Shown: positions 16,836-25,804 of the stretch, piece by piece
How the letters are laid out: every line of letters begins with the position of its first letter
Numbering within the stretch: the stretch's first letter is position 1
From: Oligoflexia bacterium
GTDB lineage: Bacteria > Bdellovibrionota > Bacteriovoracia > Bacteriovoracales > Bacteriovoracaceae
Reading direction: 5' to 3'
DNA length: 64,000 bases
Assembly: GCA_015232015.1 (NCBI GenBank)
Contig: JADGAM010000001.1
Location: forward strand, 27,340-91,339
Notes under the pieces: model-generated
Databases searched by the model: none
What the model was told of the DNA's origin: nothing
What the model saw: only the letters and a program-made list of their open reading frames with translations
Program-made: the position numbers and the translations under genes

Positions 16836-18719
16836 ATGTATTTGCTTGGTAATAAAAATAGTTTTTTAGATGATAAATTTAAAAAAATTGGTAAAAAAAC
16901 ATTTAACTTGCATTTGATGAAACATGCCTTGTTTAATGTTCCTGAAGGAGTTGTAATCACCTATGATCAATGGGCGTTGGAGAGTGGAAAGAATGATTTT
17001 GACTTACTATTAGAACAATATGTGCATCTTATAGGAGGTTTTCCAGTTGTTGTTAGATCTAGTGGTCAACTGGAAGATTTAAACAATGCTAGCTTGGCAG
17101 GACTTTATCAAACATTTTTAGAAGTAAATGGAATAGCAGAATTAAAAGAAACGATAAAGAAATGTTTTAAGTCCGCTACTTATAAAAGAATAAGTGAATG
17201 TCTTAAAAAAATGAAAAATACAGTCACTAATTCAGATTTATCAGAAGTAAATTTATCTGAGGATTTTTTAAAGAAACAAGTGTCTGTGTTAGTGCAAAAG
17301 ATGGTCGATTCTAATATTTCAGGAGTAGCATTCACAGTTGATCCTCTTACAGGAAAAGAGGAACATGTAAGAATTGAAGCAGTCAAAGGATTGGGAAAAA
17401 AATTGCTATCAGGTATTATTACTCCCACAACATTTGTTATAGATAACAAAGATGGAATGTTGATAAATTATTATGAGGGAGATGAGATTATTGAATTAAA
17501 AACAGAGCAGCTATTAGAATTAGTAGATAATGTTTTTAGAATACAAGCATATTTTAAATCACCTCAAGGTGTAAAATGGAGCGTAGATAGTAAAGGAAAA
17601 TTGTGGATATTACAATCAATGCCTATTACTAATATAAAATGGAGAACAGATTTTAATGGATATAGCAAAGTTGATTTAAAAGATGAAGGAGTATCATTTA
17701 AAGTTTGTACTCCAATGATGTTTTCTCTCTATAATATGGCGATGTCTTACGGAATGGATCGCTATTTTAAAAATTTAAATCTTAAAAAAGAAAATATAGA
17801 AAATATAAAAAATATAGTAAATAATAAACCAGGTAAAAAAAGTAGTAGTGATAAGTGGATGATCTATAAGTATGGCAGGGCCTATTGGAATGCTAGACTA
17901 GCAAAGCAATTATTATTCAAAATTCCTGGCTTTAATGAAAAAGCTTTTGATGATAATCTTGGAATAGAAAAAGATTATGGAGCGAAAGGGCCACATAGAA
18001 CACAAATTTGTTTTAAAACCATAATCGAGGCCATATCACTTTTGATTGCTCTAAATAAAGAATATAAAAATTCTTTAAAAATGTCGGAAGATTTTAAAAA
18101 AAAATTTCCTACGATTATTGAAAAATATTTAAAAAAATTAGAAAATATAAAAATAATTTCTTGTGATGATTTTTATAAGGATTTTCAGGATATATTTTTG
18201 AATCTTTTTTTTAATACTGAAACAAGTTATCTTAGAATTGTTTATAATAATATTAATTTTCAGAGTGATTTTGAAAATCGCTTAAAGTTTTCACCGATTA
18301 CAAAAATTAGATTTAGATCATCACTAAAAAAATCACGCCATTTTCTTACGAATAGAGAAAAGATGAGAGAATTTTCAACTATAACTTATTCTTTGATAAT
18401 AAAATATCTGTTGGAGATGGGAAATCGATTAAAAGAATTGGGTTTTATCGAATGTGCGAATGATATTTTCTTTTTTTATATAGATGAACTAATTGAATTT
18501 TGTAGTAAAAAAACTTTTTCATATAATTTTTTCGATGAAAGCAGTTTTGCCTTAGGTGGGGCCGATGAAGGCCGAAATGCTGTCAATAGGATTTCGATGT
18601 CAGTACTTTGTACAGACGTAGCAGATTCTATAAAGAAAGAACTAAAATATAGGAAGATTTTTTATAAAGGAATGACCAATATAAATGCACCTAATAGTCT
18701 TAAAGACTATAATTCATGA
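16836..18719 (+). CDS. PEP synthase-like ATP-grasp protein lacking the phosphohistidine domain
   Basis: 627 residues. About residues 1-265 match the ATP-binding domain of phosphoenolpyruvate synthase and rifampin phosphotransferase: VVVRSSGQLEDLNNASLAGL, SGVAFTVDPLTG, and KWSVDSKGKLWILQSMPI. The middle (about 300-550) is like the linker of the same proteins, ending in DIFFFYIDEL. The protein then stops at NAPNSLKDYNS, just where the swivelling His domain (GG.(L/T)SHxA) would begin, so phosphotransfer cannot be completed by this chain alone. Residues 568-598 are encoded by the dispersed repeat B. It may be a decayed gene, or it may work with a His domain encoded elsewhere. Confidence 0.8.
   Translation: MYLLGNKNSFLDDKFKKIGKKTFNLHLMKHALFNVPEGVVITYDQWALESGKNDFDLLLEQYVHLIGGFPVVVRSSGQLEDLNNASLAGLYQTFLEVNGIAELKETIKKCFKSATYKRISECLKKMKNTVTNSDLSEVNLSEDFLKKQVSVLVQKMVDSNISGVAFTVDPLTGKEEHVRIEAVKGLGKKLLSGIITPTTFVIDNKDGMLINYYEGDEIIELKTEQLLELVDNVFRIQAYFKSPQGVKWSVDSKGKLWILQSMPITNIKWRTDFNGYSKVDLKDEGVSFKVCTPMMFSLYNMAMSYGMDRYFKNLNLKKENIENIKNIVNNKPGKKSSSDKWMIYKYGRAYWNARLAKQLLFKIPGFNEKAFDDNLGIEKDYGAKGPHRTQICFKTIIEAISLLIALNKEYKNSLKMSEDFKKKFPTIIEKYLKKLENIKIISCDDFYKDFQDIFLNLFFNTETSYLRIVYNNINFQSDFENRLKFSPITKIRFRSSLKKSRHFLTNREKMREFSTITYSLIIKYLLEMGNRLKELGFIECANDIFFFYIDELIEFCSKKTFSYNFFDESSFALGGADEGRNAVNRISMSVLCTDVADSIKKELKYRKIFYKGMTNINAPNSLKDYNS
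18537..18628 (+). repeat. Dispersed repeat, copy B, in frame inside a CDS
   Basis: From GAAAGCAGTTT to GCAGATTC. It encodes ESSFALGGADEGRNAVNR followed by ISMSVLCTDVADS in the frame of the PEP-synthase-like gene. Copy C encodes ESSFGLSGNTVNK followed by MAISAFHADVADS in the same frame of its own host gene; B is 15 bases (five codons) longer. It lies between DELIEFCSKK and KELKYRK, which would be contiguous linker in related proteins. Confidence 0.85.
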
Positions 18720-18732
18720 GCTAAATAACACT

Positions 18733-18760
18733 TATGAAGTATGAAGTATGAAGCATGAAG
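18733..18760 (+). repeat. 7-bp tandem repeat after a gene end
   Basis: TATGAAG three times and CATGAAG once in tandem, starting 14 bases after the stop codon of the preceding gene. Confidence 0.85.
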
Positions 18761-18971
18761 ATCAATAGATATTACATAACTATATTACTTCAGAATAATT
18801 TGATCAGGAATTTGCTTTTTTATTTATTTTAGTTTTTTGATATACATCTATTTTAAATTAAAAGAAATTTTTTTTTCTTTTCTTTTCTTTTCTCTTATTT
18901 TCACCCATAATAAAGAAAAGCATTTTTATTTTGGCCTTAAAAAAAGGCCCATATCATAAAAGGAGAGGGAG

Positions 18972-19466
18972 ATGAAATTTTCTAGGTTTTTCTTGGTTTT
19001 TTTAATGTTAATTCTTTGTGGAAATGGTTTTGCACTAGAGGTACAAAAGTTTTATTTTAAAAACGTTAGATTGGCCCAACAGTCAGCATTTCAAAATGAT
19101 GGAAGTTATTTTTCAGGTGCTTTGATTTTAAATCCATACTATGTTTTTACAGAAAACTTTGCTCTGGGAATTGATTTAGGTGGTACAATTTTGAAAATCA
19201 AAGATAGAGATACTTTCGTGGCCCCAGAGTACTTACTTAAAGCAAACTTTTACTTTAAACAAAATTATTCTTTTGAACTTGGTGCTGGAGCTCAGACATG
19301 GATAAATAATGGCGGTACATTTTTCGCAGCAGAGGGAAATTTTGTATATATGTTCTCTGAGCCTTTAACTGCATATCTTAGCAATATTTTTCTTGGATAC
19401 AGTTTTATTAATTCAGATAAGAGAAGCACACATATGATTCGTGCAGGACTTGGTTTTTCTTTTTAA
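18972..19466 (+). CDS. Small outer-membrane beta-barrel protein
   Basis: 164 residues. A signal peptide at 1-22 has a hydrophobic core (FFLVFLMLILCG) and likely cleaves after GFA. The mature part has alternating amphipathic strands (ENFALGIDLGGTILKI, FYFKQNYSFELGAGAQTW) and ends in AGLGFSF with a C-terminal Phe, as expected for a barrel substrate of BAM. It resembles generic OmpA/OmpX-like or DUF-type barrels. A GGAGAGGGAG purine run precedes the ATG. The stop lies in a TTAAG tandem repeat. Confidence 0.75.
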   Translation: MKFSRFFLVFLMLILCGNGFALEVQKFYFKNVRLAQQSAFQNDGSYFSGALILNPYYVFTENFALGIDLGGTILKIKDRDTFVAPEYLLKANFYFKQNYSFELGAGAQTWINNGGTFFAAEGNFVYMFSEPLTAYLSNIFLGYSFINSDKRSTHMIRAGLGFSF

Positions 19467-19482
19467 GTTAAGTTAAGTTAAG
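19463..19482 (+). repeat. TTAAG x4 tandem repeat over a stop codon
   Basis: Four TTAAG units begin at the TAA stop of the barrel gene and are followed by a T7/A6 tract. Confidence 0.85.
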
Positions 19483-19571
19483 TTTTTTTAAAAAAGAATA
19501 GTTTATTTATTAAAAAATAAGTTTAAGTTTAAAATTTAAAGTTAAAATTAAATAATTACGAGGGTAAATAT

Positions 19572-20699
19572 ATGTTTAAGAGAATTTCGTTTTTGTTTTT
19601 TTTAAGTTTCTTTATGTTAACAATGTTTGCAGGTTGTGGAGACGGACTCTACAAAGAAGAGACTGTGGCGGGAAATAATGTGTATGTCGGGGGTTTTAGT
19701 ATCAATGTCAGCGACGTTAAAGTTCCAGGCTATTGGAAAAATAAAGTTTGGAATTCATTAACTCCAATTGATGTAGCAAGAAACTCACAAGTTAATTCTA
19801 TTTTTGTTACTACAGATAGTAGAGTATATGCCGGTGGTTATAGTACAAGCACAACTAGTATTATGACTCCAGGATATTGGTTTAATGGTACGTGGACAGC
19901 ACTTGTTCCAGGAGTAACTACAAAGGACGCAGCAGTAAGTTCTATGTTTGTTGATTCAAATGGAAAAATCTATGCTGCTGGTTATACCACAAGCGCCATA
20001 GATAAGAAGGTACCTGGTTATTGGTTAGATGGAGTATGGACAGCTCTTACTACTCTAGAAGGTAAAAATTCTGAGGTTTATTCTTTAACTGTTGCTGGCG
20101 GTAATGTGTATGCTGTGGGATATGATACAAAAACTGTAAGTGGAGCAGATGTAAAGGTTCCTACTTATTGGTATAATGGAACAAGAACAGAACTTGCTAG
20201 AATTTATACTGACAAAGTAGGGGAAGCATTTGGTGTTTCTATTGCTGGTGGAGAAGTTTATATTGCTGGTTACAATGTTGATACTGCAACCAATGTAAAA
20301 ACTCCATGCTATTGGAAAAATAATGTTTTAACTCAATTAACTAATGGCTTAAGTTCAACGAAAGATGCTTATGCAAAAGCAATAACTGTAGCTAATGGTC
20401 ATATTTATGTTGCTGGTTATGGTTTAAGCAGTGGTGTAAATGATGCTAGTACAAACAGACCATTTGTTTGGACAGATGGTGTATGGTTGGAATATTCAAG
20501 AATTCAATCAACAACTTCTGGTGGTTTAAATCATACTTATGGTGTTGCAATAGATGTTACTTCTGAAGGAAGAGTTTATGTTGCTGGCTACTCAGATCTT
20601 TATGCAGGTTTTTGGAGAGATTCACTTTTAGAAACTCTACCACCTCTATACACAACAAAAGCAGCTCAAGCACTTTCAATATTCATAACCGCAAACTAA
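19572..20699 (+). CDS. Lipoprotein with seven beta-propeller-like repeats
   Basis: 375 residues. A type II signal peptide ends in a lipobox (MFAGC), giving a lipidated Cys near residue 22. The rest is seven repeats of about 45-55 residues, each starting like VYAGGYS and ending like PGYWxxGxWTAL; I counted seven, consistent with a closed seven-bladed propeller. Comparable repeats occur in exported proteins of unknown function. It is likely anchored in the outer membrane. The start has GAGGG before the ATG. No enzyme motif is visible, so a binding role is the simplest inference. Confidence 0.8.
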   Translation: MFKRISFLFFLSFFMLTMFAGCGDGLYKEETVAGNNVYVGGFSINVSDVKVPGYWKNKVWNSLTPIDVARNSQVNSIFVTTDSRVYAGGYSTSTTSIMTPGYWFNGTWTALVPGVTTKDAAVSSMFVDSNGKIYAAGYTTSAIDKKVPGYWLDGVWTALTTLEGKNSEVYSLTVAGGNVYAVGYDTKTVSGADVKVPTYWYNGTRTELARIYTDKVGEAFGVSIAGGEVYIAGYNVDTATNVKTPCYWKNNVLTQLTNGLSSTKDAYAKAITVANGHIYVAGYGLSSGVNDASTNRPFVWTDGVWLEYSRIQSTTSGGLNHTYGVAIDVTSEGRVYVAGYSDLYAGFWRDSLLETLPPLYTTKAAQALSIFITAN

Positions 20700-20732
20700 T
20701 ATTTATCTAATTTTTTTTATCACCACAAATAT

Positions 20733-21656
20733 TTAATCATATTTTAGACCATCAAATAATGCCTTAATTAATGATTGTTGAAGTTTATTATATATAAATG
20801 AACGCCAAAGAATAATGACTGGAGTTTTACGTACTAATCCTAGAGAGAGAAATTCATTTTTTTCTAAAGAGATCTCAGGAGTATAAAAATTACTAGTACA
20901 TTTCTCACCATAAATAGCAAGAAGATGATTTTCTAATTCTTTTCCATCGCAACTAAGGGGTTTTCTCTCGCCCTCTACCAGCATGGTGATTAAATTTTTT
21001 ACTTGTTCATTAGTTCGTTCTTTGTGTGCTTTATTCGTATTATTCGTAGATGATGATAATTGATTGTCGATTGATTCGAATGAATCAGTAGGAGCAACAG
21101 TAGTGGTAGTGACATTAGTGTTGTTAGATACAGGGAGAAGGTCATGGTATATGATACGCATATAAGTTGTTCCTAAATTACTTTTTAGTATCTGCCACAA
21201 TTCTTCGAAAAAACTTGTTCGGTCACTTTCAAGTAGAGAGCGTAAATGTTCCAATACTATAAAAAAATTATCTAGTAGTTTAATGTTATTGCAGATGATC
21301 CATTTGGAATACACCTCTAAAAGTGAGTTGTCGCTTTTGTTAAAATTATTAAAATTGTTGAAATCATAAGAGCTAGTAAAATTATCGAAATCATCTTCAC
21401 TTTTAATGTTGAAACTATTTGCTGGCCAAACTGGGTAATACTTATTTTCTTCCTCTAAAATATGCGCCACATCTTCACTTTGAAGATCACTACTAAAAAG
21501 CAACATATTAAGATTTTCACTTTTAATCTCAGATGCAGAAATTTTAGTTTTTACATTTTGATTTTTATTATTAGCTGCAATGGCGGCCGTATTTGTATTG
21601 ATGATATTGATTAATAGTGATTTCTCAGAACAAAGATATCCAATTTTAAAATTCAT
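20733..21656 (-). CDS. Unknown cytoplasmic-type protein with low-complexity segments
   Basis: 307 residues, no signal peptide or membrane helix. Asn-rich (FNNFNNFNK, about residue 100) and Thr/Ser/Asn-rich (NNTNVTTTTVAPTDS and SSSTNNTNK, about 180-212) stretches separate folded-looking parts. The C-terminal segment EISLEKNEFLSLGLVRKTPV with the following IILWRSF looks ordered. The gene is convergent with the propeller gene and divergent from the DTW gene. AGGGAAATT precedes the ATG. I do not recognise it. Confidence 0.65.
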   Translation of the reverse strand: MNFKIGYLCSEKSLLINIINTNTAAIAANNKNQNVKTKISASEIKSENLNMLLFSSDLQSEDVAHILEEENKYYPVWPANSFNIKSEDDFDNFTSSYDFNNFNNFNKSDNSLLEVYSKWIICNNIKLLDNFFIVLEHLRSLLESDRTSFFEELWQILKSNLGTTYMRIIYHDLLPVSNNTNVTTTTVAPTDSFESIDNQLSSSTNNTNKAHKERTNEQVKNLITMLVEGERKPLSCDGKELENHLLAIYGEKCTSNFYTPEISLEKNEFLSLGLVRKTPVIILWRSFIYNKLQQSLIKALFDGLKYD

Positions 21657-21843
21657 TAAATTTCCCTCGTTATAAACTACATAAAAGGATCAATAGACAT
21701 TTGAATAGGCATGTTAACAATTTTTTTTTGTATAATTATAATTTAAATATGTCCATATATATTTACTGTTGATGAAAATGCATCTATTGATAATAATATA
21801 AAAAATATTATTAAAAAAATAGATTTAAAGTGAAACTTAAATT

Positions 21844-22563
21844 GTGAAATCAAAAAATATTTACTCTAAAATTTTACGTTGTCAAAAATGTTTTTTGCAT
21901 AAACCACTATGTATTTGTGAAGATATTCAAAGACTACTGTATGCAAATAAAATAAAATTTCATTTTGTAATACATAGAAAAGAATGGATTACTACTTCTA
22001 ATACTGCAAGAATTGTGGCCATGACTTTATCAAATAAAGAAATTTATACATTTGCAGATGGAAATCCCCATGAGCATTTAGATTTAAATAAGTTACCCAA
22101 TGATCCAAATAAGACTGTAATAATGTTTCCCCTCACTGGTCTTGAAATTGACGTTGATGTTGATAAAAAAAATTTATCAGAAAATGCTAAAATTAATACT
22201 GAAAATATTACTGATATTATCGTTCCTGATGGTAACTGGAATAACACCAAAAGGATGGCCAAAAAACTTCATATTGCAATCAAAGCGCCATTTATTACCC
22301 TAAAAAGTGACCGTTTATCTAAGTATCGTTTGAGAAAACAACCTGACCTTAAATTTCTTTCAACTTTTGAAGCTGTAGTACAAGCAATAAAATTTTTTGA
22401 AGAAGATGTCAGTAAATCTCACATTGAAAATCTCTTTGATCTTTTTGATAAATTTGTTGATAGATCATTGTGGGTAAATGGAAGAATTTTAGAGCAAGAT
22501 TTAAAATACCCACTGGATAAAACAGCAAAGCAATTTTTTCCTAATAAAATAATTCATCTATAA
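21844..22563 (+). CDS. DTW-domain protein, probable tRNA-uridine aminocarboxypropyltransferase
   Basis: 239 residues from a GTG. The N-terminus has a CQKCFLHKPLCICED zinc-like Cys cluster, then HRKEW, FPLTGLE, and the signature VPDGNWNNTKRM (DTW variant), with KQPDLKFLSTFEAVVQA near residue 165. These are the hallmarks of DTW proteins (TapT/YfiP, TuaA), which make acp3U in tRNA from SAM. Gene symbol withheld because two paralogous types exist. The stop codon falls in an 11-bp tandem repeat. Confidence 0.88.
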   Translation: MKSKNIYSKILRCQKCFLHKPLCICEDIQRLLYANKIKFHFVIHRKEWITTSNTARIVAMTLSNKEIYTFADGNPHEHLDLNKLPNDPNKTVIMFPLTGLEIDVDVDKKNLSENAKINTENITDIIVPDGNWNNTKRMAKKLHIAIKAPFITLKSDRLSKYRLRKQPDLKFLSTFEAVVQAIKFFEEDVSKSHIENLFDLFDKFVDRSLWVNGRILEQDLKYPLDKTAKQFFPNKIIHL

Positions 22564-22581
22564 TTCATCTATAATTCATAT
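22549..22581 (+). repeat. 11-bp tandem repeat over a stop codon
   Basis: ATAATTCATCT occurs twice and a third near-copy (ATAATTCATAT) follows. The first unit encodes the last residues (IIHL) of the DTW protein and the stop lies at the start of the second. Confidence 0.88.
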
Positions 22582-22596
22582 ATAAGTAAAGTGATA

Positions 22597-24885
22597 TTAT
22601 TTATGAGACAGGGTAAATACTCCATTCCAGTCTACAGGAGGAGGATTTTCTTTAAAGAGATTACACCTTTCAATATATACCTTTGATGGATTAGTTTTGT
22701 GTTTCAAGTCAGGGTATCTTTTATATTCATATTCAAGAGATTTTTCAAATGTAGCGATGGCCTCATCCCACTTTTTTTCTTTATAAAGTTTTATTCCTTG
22801 ATGGAAAAGATTTTTTAGTGCGATCAAATCCTCATGAGTTTTATCTTTTTCACCCAATAGGTCGTAGGTTGTAACTGGTTCACTCTTACCGACAACTTTC
22901 ATTGTATCTAGCTCTCTCATTTCAAAAGCATCACCTGTTAGCTTTTTTGTATACTCTGAAATTTGAACAAATATTCCATATTGTTTTGCACACTCTTCTA
23001 GACGGGCCGCTAAATTTACGGAGTCACCCATCATAGTATAGTTCATTCTGCTTCGAGACCCCATATTTCCTGTAACAATCTCTCCTGAGTTAATACCAAT
23101 TCTCATTCTCATATCATGAACAACGATAGGCCACTTCTCACCTTCACTTTTCCACTTCTCCCTTAAAGTAAGAAGATTTTCTTGCATTCTTAGTGCAACT
23201 AAACACGCATTTACTGCATGGTCAGCAAGAGGCATAGGAGCGCCAAAAAAAGCAATGATAGCATCACCTTCATACTTATCAAGTGTTCCTTTATGGGCCA
23301 GCAATATATCGGTCATAACGGTTAAATATTCATTTAATAACTCTACTAATTGAGGGGCCGTTAATTTCTCTGAAAACGTGGAAAAACCCTGGATGTCAGT
23401 AAAGTATGCACTAATTAACCCAACTTCACCTCCTAATTTAGGAGGTTCGCCTCGTTTATACATTTCATCAATTAACTCAGGTGAGATGTAACTACCAAAA
23501 GCACTTTTCAAGAATTTTTTATCCTTATTGGCCAGATAAAAATTAAGAAGAATATTCCAAATGAAAGTACCGCCCATAGAAAAGAAAGCAAAAAATAGTG
23601 TAATGTTACATCCTTTAGGTAATAAGTAATAGGTATCGAACAGGAATAACAAAACAAAAAATACTGAAACAATTACTGTATCTAATAGAGCATTACCGAT
23701 CATTGAAAATATTACTACGAAAATTGTACCGAAAATTAGAATTCCCCATGACCAATACATCGATTCAGTATCAGACTTAAAAAACTTTCCTTCATTAAGC
23801 ATACTTACAACATTCATATGGAAATATACTCCAGGAAGTACAGGGTCTACGGGAGTATGTCTAATATCATGAGCTGCAAATGCTGTGGAACCAATAAAAA
23901 CCAATTTATCTTTTAATATTTTTTTAAATTCGATATCGTCATCTTTAGCATCTAAAATTTTGTAAACAGATATGGTATTAAATGCAAAACGATTTCCATA
24001 CCATCTAACCTTTGCTTCACCATCATTGTTTACATCCGCTTCGCCTTTTTTTAATTTTAAAATAAGATTTTGGCCGCTAAACATATTGGTTTTCTTTCTC
24101 ATTCCTAAAACTGTTGAATCACCAGTTAATGCTTGATAAGAGGCCAATGCCAAAGATGGGAAATATGTAGAATCAAAATTTTGTACTAAGGGGTAGTGCC
24201 TAAATATTCCATCAGGATCAGGTTCAGCGTTGATGTATGCAAACATTACATCTACATCCATAAATGCTTTTATGGGAATAGAAGATCCCAGAACCATTTT
24301 TTCATTTAAAGCATTGCTTTTATCAAGAGGTTCATTGTTGATGGCATACATATAAAGATTATCAGGAGGTTTTGGAAGTCCATCAGGATCTCCCATAATA
24401 GTGCTAGCATATCCAAGAATAACTTTTCTATCTGCTGTACTTTGAAATTCTTTAATAGCATTGGCCATATCTTGATCAGGAGATTCTTTAGCACAATATT
24501 TTTCTTCTTCCGGATAGACCGCATCGAATGTTACAACCTTTGCTTCAAATTTATGAAGTTTTTTTATGATTTTCGCAATGATGCTTCTACTCCATGGCCA
24601 ACGACCAATTTTTTTTAATGAATCATCATCAATTGCAAGTAAAACCATTGTGGGTTCAATCTTATTTTTACTAAAGGCCCTTTCTGCTTCAAGATTTTGG
24701 TTCATTCTAAAATCATAAAATCTATCTTCAAAAAAAGAGACAATAGTTGTGATTGTTCTTACAAAAGGATATGTTGCTTGAACATCTTTTAAATCTCTAC
24801 TATATTGGAAAATAAAAATACTAACGATAGAAATACCAATAATAATAATTAATCCAGAAATACGTATTAAGATTTTTGATAACAC
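22597..24885 (-). CDS. Adenylate/guanylate cyclase with CHASE2 sensor
   Basis: 762 residues from GTG with AAGGA upstream. An N-terminal helix (about 7-27) precedes an extracytoplasmic CHASE2 domain (about 60-365; VLLAIDDDSLKKIGRWPWSR is its typical start). Three helices follow (about 370-450), then a class III cyclase domain (about 490-670). Both metal Asp residues are seen in YFTDIQGFS (near 497) and KYEGDAIIAFFGAP (near 545). A C-terminal TPR-like segment (about 700-740) ends the chain. It makes cAMP or cGMP in response to an unknown periplasmic signal; substrate specificity is not settled by what I can see. Confidence 0.93.
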   Translation of the reverse strand: MLSKILIRISGLIIIIGISIVSIFIFQYSRDLKDVQATYPFVRTITTIVSFFEDRFYDFRMNQNLEAERAFSKNKIEPTMVLLAIDDDSLKKIGRWPWSRSIIAKIIKKLHKFEAKVVTFDAVYPEEEKYCAKESPDQDMANAIKEFQSTADRKVILGYASTIMGDPDGLPKPPDNLYMYAINNEPLDKSNALNEKMVLGSSIPIKAFMDVDVMFAYINAEPDPDGIFRHYPLVQNFDSTYFPSLALASYQALTGDSTVLGMRKKTNMFSGQNLILKLKKGEADVNNDGEAKVRWYGNRFAFNTISVYKILDAKDDDIEFKKILKDKLVFIGSTAFAAHDIRHTPVDPVLPGVYFHMNVVSMLNEGKFFKSDTESMYWSWGILIFGTIFVVIFSMIGNALLDTVIVSVFFVLLFLFDTYYLLPKGCNITLFFAFFSMGGTFIWNILLNFYLANKDKKFLKSAFGSYISPELIDEMYKRGEPPKLGGEVGLISAYFTDIQGFSTFSEKLTAPQLVELLNEYLTVMTDILLAHKGTLDKYEGDAIIAFFGAPMPLADHAVNACLVALRMQENLLTLREKWKSEGEKWPIVVHDMRMRIGINSGEIVTGNMGSRSRMNYTMMGDSVNLAARLEECAKQYGIFVQISEYTKKLTGDAFEMRELDTMKVVGKSEPVTTYDLLGEKDKTHEDLIALKNLFHQGIKLYKEKKWDEAIATFEKSLEYEYKRYPDLKHKTNPSKVYIERCNLFKENPPPVDWNGVFTLSHK

Positions 24886-24912
24886 GATTTATCCTTATTG
24901 TAAGAGTAGAAT

Positions 24913-25770
24913 TCACAGATGTTTTAAAATAATTTTTATTTTAGGTAATGAACAACAAGTGTCTACTAATAATGCTATTTTTTGTTTTATCCAAGAATTA
25001 ATATTTTTATCAGGATAATTTATGACCTTATCTTTATAGGCATCAGAATAAATCAGAGGTAGTTCAAAATTTATTAATGAAAGAAGATTTTTAGAATGGA
25101 TTTGTTTATTACTATTTTGATATAGGTTTAATAAGTTAGATGTATTATATATTGCCAGATCGTTATCCAAATCATGTATTCTGAGTGCTTTAAATTTCAA
25201 AATACGGGCAGCTAATTTCATTAGCATATTTGAGTATTTTTTTAATTTCAAAGATGTTAATTCACAATCAGAAAAATTTATTAATTTAGCATCTTTTTCA
25301 AATCGGGAAGTGAAAATTCCACAGATCGTTTCATTGCGTGTTTTTATTGTATTATATATTTCAACTAGTGTAGATGTGTGGTGTGTCCCGGTATAAGGAT
25401 AAAAAACACAATAATTATTTCTTTTATTATCCTTAAACAATTTTTGAATAAAAAGTGATAGCGACAATGGTTGTGGACCGAAATTAAAATCTTCATCTTT
25501 TATTTCAAGAAGATAAATTTTTTGTTCAATTTTTTTTTGAATAAGATCAACTCTTTCTTTAAGAGATATTGGATTGACGACATTACAACTATAATTAGAA
25601 TAAATTATAGTAAAAGTATGTGGTATTGATAAACTAGTTAGAACCTCATTTAAATTTATTATAGTTTGAGACAATGAAGATATAATAGTATGTGAGAGAT
25701 TTAGATTTAAATTCTCATCGATTATGGAATTTAGGTGCACTTGTAAAGGAATAAAAATATTTAAAGACAT
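24913..25770 (-). CDS. Unknown protein
   Basis: 285 residues, no signal peptide or membrane helix. Leu/Ile/Ser-rich N-terminal half, a NYCVFYPYTGTHHTSTLVEI stretch near residue 120, and several Cys. It lies 27 bases before the cyclase on the same strand, so co-transcription is likely. There is no evident ribosome binding site. I do not recognise a family; a sugar- or nucleotide-binding fold cannot be excluded. Confidence 0.65.
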   Translation of the reverse strand: MSLNIFIPLQVHLNSIIDENLNLNLSHTIISSLSQTIINLNEVLTSLSIPHTFTIIYSNYSCNVVNPISLKERVDLIQKKIEQKIYLLEIKDEDFNFGPQPLSLSLFIQKLFKDNKRNNYCVFYPYTGTHHTSTLVEIYNTIKTRNETICGIFTSRFEKDAKLINFSDCELTSLKLKKYSNMLMKLAARILKFKALRIHDLDNDLAIYNTSNLLNLYQNSNKQIHSKNLLSLINFELPLIYSDAYKDKVINYPDKNINSWIKQKIALLVDTCCSLPKIKIILKHL

Positions 25771-25804
25771 ATATATTAAAATTAAATGAAGAGTAGAAAG
25801 AAAG

